Below are positions 1 to 8,305 of a stretch of DNA of 64,000 nucleotides, one piece after another. Source of the DNA: Nostoc sp. UHCC 0926 (GTDB taxonomy: Bacteria; Cyanobacteriota; Cyanobacteriia; Cyanobacteriales; Nostocaceae). Position 1 is the first letter of the stretch. Each line of letters opens with the position of its first letter. The translations under genes and the position numbers were made by a program. Location of the stretch: positions 1-64,000 of the forward strand of contig NZ_CP117771.1 of the NCBI RefSeq assembly GCF_028623165.1, in the 5' to 3' direction. The notes beneath the pieces are model-generated. The model searched no databases. It was not told where the DNA came from and saw nothing but the letters and a program-made list of their open reading frames with translations.

Positions 1-57
1 TGATTTTGGAATTGTTTTGCATGAGGGTTCTCTTTGAGTTCAAGCGGTTAAGGACGG

Positions 58-417
58 TCAGGGCTGTGCTGGTAGTCCCGCAACTTCGATGACAGGACGG
101 ATTTCGACGGTGCCGACTTTTGCACCTGGGATACGGGTGGCGATCGCAATGGCTTCATCCAAATCCTGAGCATTAACGAGGAAGAATCCACCCAATTGTT
201 CGCGGGTTTCGGCAAATGGTCCATCGGTCACGAGTGATTTGCCATCACGGACTTGGACACTGGTTGCGGTTGCAACAGGATGGAGTGGAGCCGTCGCCAG
301 AAATTGTCCTTGAGTATGCAAGTCCTGGGCGAGTTGGGCTGATTCCCCATAGCAATGCTCCCGCTCGGTGTCGCTCATGGCGTTTTCGTCCATATAAATC
401 AGCAGCAAATATTTCAT
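58..417 (-). CDS. YCII-related (DGPF) domain protein
   Basis: A 119-residue protein with the YCII/DGPF fold signature: an MKYLLLIY first strand, the conserved VTDGPFAETREQLGGFF core and a C-terminal VEIRPV strand. I chose the ATG at 417 because AGGAGG lies 7 bases upstream; a longer frame exists but lacks a better ribosome site. The family is often encoded next to ECF42-type sigma factors and is thought to be part of their regulon, possibly with a detoxifying or catalytic role that is not known. Here it is divergent from exactly such a sigma gene at 588. An ECF42-like promoter (TGTCGA, 17 bases, CGAC) lies on its strand just upstream. Confidence 0.9.
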   Translation of the reverse strand: MKYLLLIYMDENAMSDTEREHCYGESAQLAQDLHTQGQFLATAPLHPVATATSVQVRDGKSLVTDGPFAETREQLGGFFLVNAQDLDEAIAIATRIPGAKVGTVEIRPVIEVAGLPAQP

Positions 418-440
418 TCGGTTGCCTCCTTTGTGATTAA

Positions 441-467
441 GTCGAACGGGAATTGTCCAAATCGACA
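441..467. promoter_or_regulatory. ECF42-type promoter dyad, copy 1
   Basis: Read on the minus strand, TGTCGA (467-462) is followed after 17 bases by CGAC (444-441), matching the published ECF42 -35 (TGTCGA) and -10 (CGA/TC) motifs. It sits correctly to drive the YCII gene at 417. The element is an inverted repeat (GTCGA...TCGAC), so it could also be read rightward. Confidence 0.6.
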
Positions 468-523
468 CCTGAGTGCAAAAATTTTGTCTAGTACAATTGA
501 ACTTTATCTCCCTTTATCAGTCA

Positions 524-550
524 GTCGAACGGCAATTGCTCAAATCGACA
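524..550. promoter_or_regulatory. ECF42-type promoter dyad, copy 2
   Basis: A near-identical second copy of the dyad at 441-467, 83 bases further right, again with GTCGA and TCGACA separated by the same distance. Rightward it offers AGTCGA and CGAC about 40 bases before the sigma start at 588, so it may allow autoregulation of the sigma gene. This is inference from motif position. Confidence 0.5.
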
Positions 551-587
551 CCTTGCCCAAAATTCTTTATGTCTTTTTGTCAAAGGT

Positions 588-1856
588 ATGGCTTCAATCC
601 CAAAAATAGATGTGGCTCAAGCAATTGCTGCCCTTTATCGAACTGAATGGGGGCGCATTGTCGCTATTCTGATTCGGCTGGTCGGAGATTTTGATGTAGC
701 TGAAGAAGCTGCACAGGCAGCATTTACAGCGGCAGTGAATCAGTGGGAAAGCGACGGTATTCCCGATCGTCCCCGTGCCTGGATTATCCGAACTGCCCGG
801 TACAAGGCGATCGATCGCCTCCGACGACGCACGAAACTGACCGAAAAACTGGAGTGGTATGCGGCATCTGGCTTAATTCCATCCACTGAAGAACCAACCT
901 ATGACAGTGATGAAATTGGAGATGATCGCCTGCGATTAATCTTTACCTGCTGTCACCCGGCACTGGCAACGGAAACTCAAGTAGCGTTGACCCTCCGAAT
1001 GTTGGGTGGACTGGAAACCGACGAAATTGCCCGCGCCTTTCTTATACCGACTGCAACAATGGCACAGCGGTTAGTTCGTGCTAAACGCAAAATTCGAGAC
1101 GCAGGCATTCCTTACAAAGTACCTGAGACGACTGATCTCGCTCCCCGGATAGAGGCAGTCCTGACAGTCATCTATCTCATCTTCAACGAAGGCTATGCCG
1201 CAACCAAAGGAGATGCGATCGTGCGGGCTGACCTCTGCATCAAAGCGATTCGCTTGGGGCAACTGGTGCGGCAATTGCTGGCACCGCAACCCCCATCTGA
1301 AGTCACAGCACTGGTGGCGCTGATGTTATTGCACGATTCGCGGCGCAATGCGCGTCTAGATGAGGCAGGCGATTTGATTTTGCTAGAAGATCAGGATCGC
1401 AGTCGTTGGAACCATCTACAGATTGCTGAGGCGTTACCTCTGGTAGAGGAAGCGCTGCGGGGTGGAACCGGAGTGTATGCCCTGCAAGCGGCGATCGCAG
1501 CCCTCCATTGTCAGGCAACCCGCGCCGAAGAAACAGACTGGGCGCAGATCGTGCGGCTCTATGAGGTGTTGGAACGCTTGCAGCCCTCACCCATTGTGAC
1601 CTTGAACCGAGCAGTGGCGATCGCAATGGCAGACAGTCCTCAAGCCGCATTTGGACTGATTGATAGCCTTGCTCCAGAACTGGACAGTTATCATCTCTTT
1701 CATGCCACCCGTGCAGATTTATTCCGGCGTGTTGGAGCATTAGAGGAAGCGACCCAGAGCTATACACGGGCACTAGAATTAGTGACAAATGACAGTGAGC
1801 GTCGTTTTCTGGAACGTCGGTTGCGCGAAGTTCAACCTAACATTCAGTCCGGCTAA
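588..1856 (+). CDS. ECF42-type RNA polymerase sigma factor with TPR-like C-terminal extension
   Basis: A 422-residue sigma-70 family protein. Region 2 is near residues 10-85 (the FDVAEEAAQAAFTAA and RAWIIRTARYKAIDRLRRR segments). Region 4 is near 110-165 (LIFTCCHPALATETQVALTLR and a following helix-turn-helix). A long helical extension follows (about 190-420) with TPR-like repeats, such as IVTLNRAVAIAMAD and a final YTRALELVTNDSERRFLERRL. This layout and length are typical of the ECF42 (DUF6596-containing) group, where the extension is needed for activity and no anti-sigma factor is found. The divergent YCII gene and the duplicated promoter dyad support that class. AAAGG precedes the ATG. Confidence 0.92.
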   Translation: MASIPKIDVAQAIAALYRTEWGRIVAILIRLVGDFDVAEEAAQAAFTAAVNQWESDGIPDRPRAWIIRTARYKAIDRLRRRTKLTEKLEWYAASGLIPSTEEPTYDSDEIGDDRLRLIFTCCHPALATETQVALTLRMLGGLETDEIARAFLIPTATMAQRLVRAKRKIRDAGIPYKVPETTDLAPRIEAVLTVIYLIFNEGYAATKGDAIVRADLCIKAIRLGQLVRQLLAPQPPSEVTALVALMLLHDSRRNARLDEAGDLILLEDQDRSRWNHLQIAEALPLVEEALRGGTGVYALQAAIAALHCQATRAEETDWAQIVRLYEVLERLQPSPIVTLNRAVAIAMADSPQAAFGLIDSLAPELDSYHLFHATRADLFRRVGALEEATQSYTRALELVTNDSERRFLERRLREVQPNIQSG

Positions 1857-1915
1857 GGGTTTACAACAGTTTAAATTGGGCAAGCAATGTGAAAGCTGTT
1901 TATGTTTCGCGTGTC

Positions 1916-2077
1916 TTAGTTCTGTTTCGGCTCATAATTGAAAACAACAACACCGCATTCAAAGGATGTTGATTTTACAGCACGAGAAATAAAAGAACCA
2001 GCACTCTCACTTCGAGTTCGCCAAATTGTTTCTACAAAAGACGAGTCAGATGGTCTTTCCTCAAAGATAAAGATCAT
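1916..2077 (-). pseudogene. N-terminal fragment of an AraC-family regulator
   Basis: Reading leftward from 2077, a 53-codon frame begins MIFIFEERPSDSSFVETIWR and continues with a SESAGSFISRAVKS segment. This resembles the N-terminal ligand-binding part of DUF6597-type AraC regulators. The frame then diverges and stops at 1916, with no HTH part anywhere near, so it is a truncated remnant. Confidence 0.5.
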
Positions 2078-2209
2078 GCTTCTGCCTCTTGGGTGCCAGG
2101 TTTAGATTAAAGCGCCAGGCATCCATGATGCCGTTGAAAAAGAAATGAAAAATCTTCTAACAGGGTGAACTTGTAACTTAACAAAAGGCAAAAGAAGACA
2201 AGTCGGCTT

Positions 2210-2231
2210 AGTACTTTAGTACTGTTATAAT
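2210..2231 (+). promoter_or_regulatory. Possible -10 box with overlapping operator-like dyad
   Basis: AGTACTTTAGTACT (2210-2223) is an inverted repeat directly followed by TATAAT (2226-2231), about 90 bases before the glyoxalase-like start at 2320. There is no good -35 box, so a repressor- or activator-controlled promoter is only a suggestion. Confidence 0.3.
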
Positions 2232-2319
2232 CCAATCGTTTCATCAAGTTGTGTTAGGGTGCAGCAAATCACCGATCGGCTCTCTAGCACATCCACATCA
2301 ACTGATAGAGGATTCCGAC

Positions 2320-2734
2320 ATGGATAACAATCCCAGCATTCTCTCGCACGTTTCGATTGGTACTAATGATTTTGAACGAGCGATCGCCTTCTATGATGCT
2401 GTGTTGCCAACATTGGGCTGTAAGCGATTTATGGAGCATCCGGGGGCGATCGCCTATGGCAAACAGTATCCCGAATTTTGGGTGGGAACTCCCTTCGACG
2501 GGCAACCTGCAACGGTTGGCAATGGAACTCACATTGGTTTTATTGCTCCTACAAAAGAAGCAGTCCACGCCTTCTATGAGGCAGCATTAGCGGCAGGAGG
2601 CAGCATTCGATGGTGCCCCCGGTGGCAGACCCGACTATAGTGAGCCGTATTACGGCTGCTTTGTGCGCGATCCAGATGGACACAAAATAGAAGCCGCCTT
2701 CTGGGATGAGCAGCTTGAGCAGCAACTCAACTAG
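2320..2734 (+). pseudogene. VOC (glyoxalase/bleomycin resistance fold) protein, frameshifted
   Basis: The frame starts MDNNPSILSHVSIGTNDFER and reads as a VOC metal-enzyme-like protein to about codon 95. Near 2600-2610 the frame shifts by one base. The natural C-terminus (FDGAPGGRPDYSEPYYGC, then VRDPDGHKIEAAFWDE) continues in another frame to a stop at 2734. Both halves are well preserved, so this is either a recent pseudogene or a sequencing error in GGAGGCAGC. AGAGGA lies about 8 bases before the ATG. The function of this VOC subfamily cannot be told from sequence. Confidence 0.75.
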
Positions 2735-2783
2735 AACAATGGTTGACCAGAGAATGACTCATTTTTAGAGGCAAGATAACACT

Positions 2784-2933
2784 ATGGAATTCCATCGAGG
2801 TCGCCTGATTGACCATGTTCATCTACGGGTTGCTGATGTTGCAAATTTGAATCATTGCCAGAGTCAGTTCAAGCTGTGGTGCAGCAGGCTTTTGACATCA
2901 AGGAAAGTACTGGAAAAGAGGCACAAAGGATAA
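2784..2933 (+). pseudogene. Truncated VOC-fold gene remnant
   Basis: The frame starts MEFHRGRLIDHVHLRVADVA, the usual first strand of a glyoxalase-fold protein, and then loses similarity after about 20 codons. A different frame (stop at 2971) holds an unrelated-looking tail, SVQAVVQQAFDIKESTGKEA. The segment appears to be a junction of two broken genes. Confidence 0.45.
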
Positions 2934-2971
2934 ATGATGCCTTACTGCAAGAGTTGGTGGTTCAGGAATAA

Positions 2972-3281
2972 AAAATTGAATCACAGGAATTGTGGTAAGC
3001 GCCAGCCATGTCGCTCTTGCTTATCGACCTTCATTCAAGCGCTCGCGTTCAGCGCCTTGTAGAAAGGAAAAAAGAGCGATGCCTCCGGCGGGCGGGTACG
3101 CCATCGCACATCAAAAGCAGTCTGCTTTCAAGCGATGCCTGCGGCGGGCTATTCGGTGTCGCCCCCATCTTTTTAGTTTTGTAGTCAGGCGATCGCACCT
3201 ACAAATGATTAAGTGTGATGCATAAGTTGTTAGATTATTTCAGTTAAATATATATATTCAATAACCAACACAGAATCACCT
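2972..3281. repeat. Intergenic stretch with dispersed GC-rich repeats
   Basis: This holds copies of GCGATGCCTSCGGCGGGC-like and GGCGATCGC-like words (around 3078-3110, 3135-3155 and 3185-3200) of the kind scattered through Nostocales genomes. A 77-codon frame across them is made of repeat sequence and is not credible as a gene. I see no other gene. Confidence 0.5.
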
Positions 3282-3485
3282 ATGAAACTCGCTAACCCGC
3301 TCAATTTGGCAAATCTTGTTGGTTCTATTTTACTACCTAGAATCGCTAACAATCAAACAGCTACTTCTAACAAGAGTGAAACATCAATTACTTTACCCAG
3401 TAATCCCATAAATATCATTTACCTGGAACCCTTTGATACTGCTGTTATTGCTTATCACATGATGGGTCTTGGCAACTTTGAATAA
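3282..3485 (+). CDS. Small protein of unknown function
   Basis: A 67-codon frame starting MKLANPLNLANLVGSILLP with a moderately hydrophobic N-terminus and a polar, Thr/Ser-rich middle. It has no clear ribosome site (ACCT just before the ATG) and no motif I recognise. A real short gene is possible but unproven. Confidence 0.3.
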   Translation: MKLANPLNLANLVGSILLPRIANNQTATSNKSETSITLPSNPINIIYLEPFDTAVIAYHMMGLGNFE

Positions 3486-3654
3486 AGCATAGTTTCAGTA
3501 CAGCCTTTAAAAAGCTACCTTAACTCTCCAACCTTGGGGGGGTTAATTAGTGCATTAATTCTTCAAATCAACATTATATTAATCCAGAACATAGAGACAT
3601 ATTGGAAAAGTTAAAGCACACTAGTAAGAGCAGTTTTAACTATTCAGTAATGGT

Positions 3655-4593
3655 GTGGCAATGTGGCTAAAATATGGTGTAAATGAAGAAGGTATATTGA
3701 TATGTATTGAAGATATTAATAGGGGGAAGACTTCACTTAAATGTCCTTACTGTAATAGTAGTCTAACTGCTAAAAAAGGCAAGGTGAAAGAGCATCATTT
3801 TGCTCATAATGAAGAAACCTGCCGCCCCATAGCTAACCGAGAATTCCCTACTCTCCCACTCTATGACAATTTCAAAGTTCAATTATCTGGCAAGGATTTG
3901 GCACAGTTAAAGCTCCTTTGGCAGGAGTACGGAGCCAAAAATTACCCTATTAGTTCCTACTTAATTACTTCTGGTTTACTCAAAGCAGGAGTGTTAAGAA
4001 AAAACCTATACTTAACCCCACCTGAATATGAATTTAGTGATTTGGGTAAAATTCCCGTTGGAGCGCTAGAGTTTGCGCGGTTCAATGATGTACAAGAGCC
4101 ACTATTACTTAAAAAACTGCTGAAACTTGAGCTAGCTTTTAAACACGCCGAATACAAAAACGCTCCAGATTTAGTATACCGACTTACTGATTTGAAGCTG
4201 TATCGCGCTCAACTTCAACGTATTCTATCCTCTAGCCTGTATTTTTTAGAGATTGAAACTAATATTGGAATTATCTACAAAATAGGAGTAACCACTAGAC
4301 CCGTTATCAAGCGAGTAGCAGAAGTAAAAATTGATTTACTTGCTCATTATTCGAGTGTTACTATTAGAATATTAGGAACTTGGGAGCAGAGAGGTAATGT
4401 TGAACTGTATTTCAAACACCGCTATCAGGGCTTTAATTATCCCATCGGAAGTTTAACTGAGTATTTTAAGTTTAATGCTGAGGATACCGAAATGGTACTG
4501 CACGACCTGCAACAAATGCAACCTAAAATACTATCTCAAGATGAAATAGATATTCTTGAGGAAAATTATAACTGGGAGCAAATTGCTGTATAG
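3655..4593 (+). CDS. CoiA-like zinc ribbon fused to a GIY-YIG nuclease domain
   Basis: A 312-residue protein with two recognisable ends. Residues 27-56 (CPYC at 30-33 and HHFAH at 47-51) form the zinc-ribbon-like module at the N-terminus of CoiA competence proteins. Residues about 195-285 look like a T5orf172/GIY-YIG nuclease: YFLEI (196-200), YKIGVTTRP (208-216), a following Arg, the candidate catalytic Glu250 and a closing TEYFKF. The middle is helical and unassigned. The start is GTG at 3655 or ATG at 3661; neither has a strong ribosome site. The likely role is nucleic-acid cleavage or processing. It stands alone. Confidence 0.7.
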   Translation: MAMWLKYGVNEEGILICIEDINRGKTSLKCPYCNSSLTAKKGKVKEHHFAHNEETCRPIANREFPTLPLYDNFKVQLSGKDLAQLKLLWQEYGAKNYPISSYLITSGLLKAGVLRKNLYLTPPEYEFSDLGKIPVGALEFARFNDVQEPLLLKKLLKLELAFKHAEYKNAPDLVYRLTDLKLYRAQLQRILSSSLYFLEIETNIGIIYKIGVTTRPVIKRVAEVKIDLLAHYSSVTIRILGTWEQRGNVELYFKHRYQGFNYPIGSLTEYFKFNAEDTEMVLHDLQQMQPKILSQDEIDILEENYNWEQIAV

Positions 4594-4784
4594 TATTCTC
4601 ATAATACCGTAGCAAAATATAATTAATTACCAAGTAAAAATAATTATTTTATTGCTATACCTCTAAATACTCTACTACTGATGATGAGGCAACTGCTGAC
4701 TCTTGATACAGCAGTATTTACCGAGGAGCGATGGCGTAACCGCCCAGCGTAGCTGATCGCAGTGGTCAAGTGCATTACTTGAGA

Positions 4785-5135
4785 CTATGCACTCATAGAT
4801 TCAGAAGCCAGCAAACCCGACATCTCCAATACTCGCTGTGACCAAGTAGACGCAACAGATACAATATCTGTAATTTCCATTGATTTGTCCCAAACATTAA
4901 TCCAGTTTTGTAATAAGTCTTGGAGTTGATTTAATTCAACATTATTAATTTCACTTTTTTGTTGTATTAAAGACACGTATAACAAACTTTCTGACAACAA
5001 TATTGGAACTAATTCACGAATTGCACTCTTTTGTGACCAAGAGTTAAGGCGTGCCAAACTAGCTGCCAATTCTCCTAATTGTTGCGCGTGGGATTGACGT
5101 AAAAAACTCGCTTCAATTGCACTCCAGTTAGGCAT
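4785..5135 (-). CDS. Unknown helical protein, 116 residues
   Basis: This protein is predicted to be all-helical, with Leu/Ser/Gln-rich heptads (QQLGELAASLARLN, NQLQDLLQNWINVWDK). AGGAAG lies about 6 bases upstream of the ATG at 5135, which favours a real gene. It is the last leftward gene after the repeat protein and the dnaB operon. I do not recognise the family. No membrane segment or signal peptide is seen. Confidence 0.55.
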   Translation of the reverse strand: MPNWSAIEASFLRQSHAQQLGELAASLARLNSWSQKSAIRELVPILLSESLLYVSLIQQKSEINNVELNQLQDLLQNWINVWDKSMEITDIVSVASTWSQRVLEMSGLLASESMSA

Positions 5136-5257
5136 TACAATCTTCCTAGCAATTGCTTGGTAATTTGGCTAACTTGTTCTCGAATTTGGTTAGACTGTAT
5201 TATCATACTACGGTTATTCTGGCTTGGGCGAATGTTGATGATTTTTATGAAGTTTTT

Positions 5258-6061
5258 CTAGAATTTTACTCGCAATACTGACAAAATATCTCTAACTGGC
5301 GCTTTATCTGCTTCTAGCTTCTCTATTCTGCTTAATAGTCGTTTTGGAATATACTTGCACTTTTTAACCAGGCGATCGCCATCCTTCCAAAACTCATAGT
5401 GATACCAAGCTTGGGGATAATCTTTGCCGTGAAGGGTGATGGTTTTCCACTGAATGGAGCCACTACCTAATCCTTTGTGTCGTCTAGTTTTACTAGGGTT
5501 ATTTTTACTGGGGGTTATCTCTGACTGTTCGACATCGTTACTAGGGTTATTTTTACTGGGGGGTATTTCTTTGTGTCGTCTAGTTTTACTAGGGTTATTT
5601 TCGATATCCCCCAGTAATGTGTTTTTACTAGGGCTAGGTACAACACCCAGTAATGTCAAAATTTCTCTAATTGGGCGCTTCTTGAACTCTGCTTCTTGAA
5701 TATCCCCAAGCAAATACTTGGGAATGTACTTGGTCTTTTTGCTCCCTTTTTCCTGCCAATGATAATAAGCCTGGGGATAGTCCTTTCCACCCCTAGTAAT
5801 GGTGCGCCAATAAATAGTGCCGTTACCCTCACCCCAATTTCTGCGCTTTTTACTAGGGTTGTCAATACTTGGGGGTATCTCTATTTGTTCAGAGTTTTTA
5901 CTAGGGTTGTCAATACTTGGGGGTATTTCTATTTGTTCAAAGTTTTTACTAGGGCTATTATCAATACCCCCCAGTAAAAATTCCGATACAGGAGGCGGAT
6001 GGTTTTGACAGCAGTTTGAGGACTCAAATATTTCTGGAGCGCAAATTCTGGATAATTCCAT
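5258..6061 (-). CDS. Plasmid repeat protein: two basic KDYPQA/YIPK domains joined by PSK-rich linkers
   Basis: The protein has two copies of a basic domain of about 60 residues. Each runs GSI/GTI-x-W-x-TIT-x-GKDYPQA-x-YH, then KYIPK-LL and an Arg-Glu-Ile-Leu end. They lie at about 90-152 and 210-277 when counted from an upstream ATG at 6100. Linkers are built from NPSK, EIPPS and TRRHK words. The basic, aromatic domains suggest DNA or RNA binding, but I do not know a named function. The start is either 6100, 77 bases inside dnaB, or 6061, 38 bases inside; I chose the second as the smaller overlap. It is probably co-transcribed with dnaB. Confidence 0.65.
   Translation of the reverse strand: MELSRICAPEIFESSNCCQNHPPPVSEFLLGGIDNSPSKNFEQIEIPPSIDNPSKNSEQIEIPPSIDNPSKKRRNWGEGNGTIYWRTITRGGKDYPQAYYHWQEKGSKKTKYIPKYLLGDIQEAEFKKRPIREILTLLGVVPSPSKNTLLGDIENNPSKTRRHKEIPPSKNNPSNDVEQSEITPSKNNPSKTRRHKGLGSGSIQWKTITLHGKDYPQAWYHYEFWKDGDRLVKKCKYIPKRLLSRIEKLEADKAPVRDILSVLRVKF
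5480..5980. repeat. Coding tandem repeats (ACTAGGGTTATTTTTACTGG family)
   Basis: The linker region of the repeat protein is made of recurring DNA units containing ACTAGGGTT and GGGGGTAT(C/T)TCT. They occur near 5497-5600, 5620-5640 and 5850-5975. They create long open but meaningless frames on the plus strand. They are in frame and encode the PSK linkers. Confidence 0.6.
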
Positions 6062-7379
6062 AGGACTTGTCAAAAAATACCGTTGCTGTACCTGTTTCAC
6101 CGTGCCGTGCTTTAGCCATGATTAGCTCTAATATTCCTTGGTCTGTAGTGTCTGGGTTGTAGTACTCATCGCGGTAAGCGAGAATAATATTGTCTGCCAC
6201 CATTTCTAAAATTCCTGACTGGCTAAGGTCGCTCATCATTGGGCGCTTATTCTGTCTGCCCTCAACTCCCCTAGAGATTTGAGAAAGTGCCAACACAGGA
6301 ACATCTAAATCTCCAGCCATTTTGTAAAGTCCCCGTGCCACGTCACCTAGTTCATAACTCCGGTTGCCACCAGAATCCTCTGCCATCATTTGCAGGTAAT
6401 CAACTACAACTAACCCCAGTTTTCCCTCTTTGGCCTTAATTTGACGGCATTCTGACGCAATTTGTGAAACGGTGATGCCCCTTGAGTCATTCATGTACAG
6501 CGGTAATTCTGAAGCAACACCGACGATTTTGGCAATGCTTGTAAATTCCCAGTCTGCTAGGGGTTTATTACCTGAGCGATGTCTGCGGATGCGATCGCTT
6601 TTTAGTGGCGTTAACTCTAAATGCTTATAGGCGTTGGTAATACTAATTAAACTCCACAGCCTGTACTCCAATTGTTTCTTTGTCATCTCCAAGGAGAAGA
6701 TGACCACAGGTAGATTGTGGAGTAGTATAATTTGGAGAGCCAAAAACAAGGCGATCTGGGACTTACCCATTGATGGCCTACCCGCAACTATGGTGAGTGT
6801 GCCGCTTTCAAATCCCACCATCAAATTATCGAGTTCATGAAGTCCTGTAGGGTAAATGGGGTTTCCTGAATTTAAATCCTTGTAAGCAGCAACGTTAATC
6901 GTGCTGTTGTGTTCAGTGTCTGAAGATAGGGTTTGATTAGATAATTGGAAAATTTTCTGTTCTGATTGGTCAAGGATTTGTGGTAACTCAGTTTCTGTCT
7001 CATAACCCAGATGTACAATTTCATTTCCAGCCTTGATTAACTGTCTACGCGCGAATTTGTCCATTACCAACTCGGCTAAAGCGTCAATGTTGACAGCTGA
7101 CACTGTGCGGTCTACCAGAGTTGCTAATTTATTTCTGCCGCCGATACGGACTAGCAAATCGTGGTCAGTAAGCCAAGCTGTAACTGTGAGTAAATCAGTG
7201 GGTTTACCAGAGCAATGAAGGCGCTGCGCGGTTTGATAGATATCTTTATGGGCGCTAATGTAAAAGGCTTCGGGAATAAGGCGATCGCTCACCCTATCGA
7301 TTGCTTCTGGATCAAGCATGATACCGCCTAAAATCGCCTCTTCCGCTTCGATGTTTTGGGGTGGCAGTTTATCAATCAC
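6024..7379 (-). CDS. dnaB: DnaB-type replicative DNA helicase
   Basis: A 451-residue protein of normal DnaB length. The N-terminal domain starts MIDKLPPQNIEAEEAILGGI. Walker A is GRPSMGKS (200-207), followed by SLEMTKKQLEYRL, Walker B in VVVDYLQMM and the ALSQISRGVEGR loop (H3). The C-terminus is RHGETGT. It forms the hexameric helicase at the replication fork, here presumably plasmid-dedicated. The start is GTG, overlapping the upstream stop (ACGTGA), with GGAGG 6 bases before it, so translation is coupled to the winged-helix gene at 8305. Confidence 0.95.
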   Translation of the reverse strand: MIDKLPPQNIEAEEAILGGIMLDPEAIDRVSDRLIPEAFYISAHKDIYQTAQRLHCSGKPTDLLTVTAWLTDHDLLVRIGGRNKLATLVDRTVSAVNIDALAELVMDKFARRQLIKAGNEIVHLGYETETELPQILDQSEQKIFQLSNQTLSSDTEHNSTINVAAYKDLNSGNPIYPTGLHELDNLMVGFESGTLTIVAGRPSMGKSQIALFLALQIILLHNLPVVIFSLEMTKKQLEYRLWSLISITNAYKHLELTPLKSDRIRRHRSGNKPLADWEFTSIAKIVGVASELPLYMNDSRGITVSQIASECRQIKAKEGKLGLVVVDYLQMMAEDSGGNRSYELGDVARGLYKMAGDLDVPVLALSQISRGVEGRQNKRPMMSDLSQSGILEMVADNIILAYRDEYYNPDTTDQGILELIMAKARHGETGTATVFFDKSYGIIQNLRSRNI

Positions 7380-8305
7380 GTCGCACCTCCAGTATTCTCA
7401 GCGAGATTTTGGCTTTGCGACTCTTCCCAAGCTCTTTGAGCCTGTCGCTGCCGTTCTTCCAGTTCTCGACGGAATTCGTCTCGAGCATTTTTTGTTTCAG
7501 TTTTTTTGGCTTGTACCTGAATTGATGCCAGATATTTTTCGTAATAAACTTCCCAGCGATTCCTTCCGGCTTTGTTCTTGTGAGCTAACCAAGCCTCAAT
7601 GTCATTTACTGGCTGGCTAAGATTTTTGGTTTTTTCCTCACAAAATTCTAGAAAATTCGCTCGCTCGTCTTCTGAGAGAGTCTTTATAAGGTCTAAATAA
7701 TTCTTATTGATCTTAGGGTTTTGAAATTCTCTCTCCACAAGACTTTCAGCCTCTGCGTGGTGCGTGGCGATCGCGCATGGTGCGTCATGATCCAGCGTGG
7801 TGCGTGGTGATCCAGCATGGTGCGTGGCGATCGCGCTCGGTGCGTCATCACACCTTGGGTGCGTCATCACACCATCGGTGTCTTCACACACCTTGGGTGC
7901 GTCATCACACCTTGGGTGCGTCATTACACCATCGGTGTCTTCAAGAAATTCGGGTGTGTCATGGCACCATAATCCCTTTGGCTTCACCTTGGTTCTGACT
8001 TGCAATAGCTCTAGATCAATGAATCCCTTTGCGTCCAATTCCTTGAGAGCGCGGCTTACAGTTTGCCTGTGGACTATCCGCTCTGGTGCTGACAGCTTAC
8101 GAGCTACCTCGGCGGCATTGATGTCAATCCCTTGGTTATAAGGATCAATGGTTCGGATGTAGTAGAGGATATCCCTCTGTGCTGGTGTCAGTTCACGGCA
8201 GGCTTTCAGCCATTCTTCATGCTGAAGTGGATAGAAACGTCCCTGAATTTTTGAATTTGGTTGTGTCACAATTTTGCTAATACAAATGAAAAGACAAAAT
8301 TTCAC
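7376..8305 (-). CDS. Winged-helix replication protein (helicase-loader/initiator-like) with Cys/His-rich repeat insert
   Basis: Residues about 25-115 read as a winged-helix domain like phage replication protein O (LTPAQRDILYYIRTIDP, HRQTVSRALKELDAKGFIDL). A repeated, Cys/His/Asp-rich insert follows (about 118-190) with two 19-residue copies of the GVMTHPRCDDAP type and two ATHHA segments. The C-terminal third is charged and coiled-coil-like (FRRELEERQRQAQRAWEE). It overlaps dnaB by 4 bases, so it probably recruits or loads that helicase; this is inference. The start is uncertain: GTG at 8305 or GTG at 8269. Confidence 0.65.
   Translation of the reverse strand: MKFCLFICISKIVTQPNSKIQGRFYPLQHEEWLKACRELTPAQRDILYYIRTIDPYNQGIDINAAEVARKLSAPERIVHRQTVSRALKELDAKGFIDLELLQVRTKVKPKGLWCHDTPEFLEDTDGVMTHPRCDDAPKVCEDTDGVMTHPRCDDAPSAIATHHAGSPRTTLDHDAPCAIATHHAEAESLVEREFQNPKINKNYLDLIKTLSEDERANFLEFCEEKTKNLSQPVNDIEAWLAHKNKAGRNRWEVYYEKYLASIQVQAKKTETKNARDEFRRELEERQRQAQRAWEESQSQNLAENTGGAT
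7757..7945. repeat. In-frame 57-bp tandem repeat plus related shorter units
   Basis: A 57-bp unit starting GTGCGTCATCACACCTTGGG occurs at 7840 and 7897. Before it are alternating TGGTGCGTGGYGATC-type units with two GCGATCGC sites. All lie inside the winged-helix gene and keep its frame. Confidence 0.7.

Noticed and set aside
1303..1788. 161-codon minus-strand frame
   Set aside because: Lies wholly inside the sigma factor gene on the other strand, has no ribosome site and a composition of an antisense shadow.
2992..3225. 77-codon plus-strand frame
   Set aside because: Built from dispersed GC-rich repeats and lacks a ribosome site.
5454..6008. Several LLGLFLLGGIS-rich plus-strand frames
   Set aside because: They are the complementary reading of the PSK linker repeats of the leftward repeat protein.
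7757..7945. Possible CRISPR array
   Set aside because: Units are tandem without unique spacers, keep the frame of a coding gene and no cas genes are nearby.
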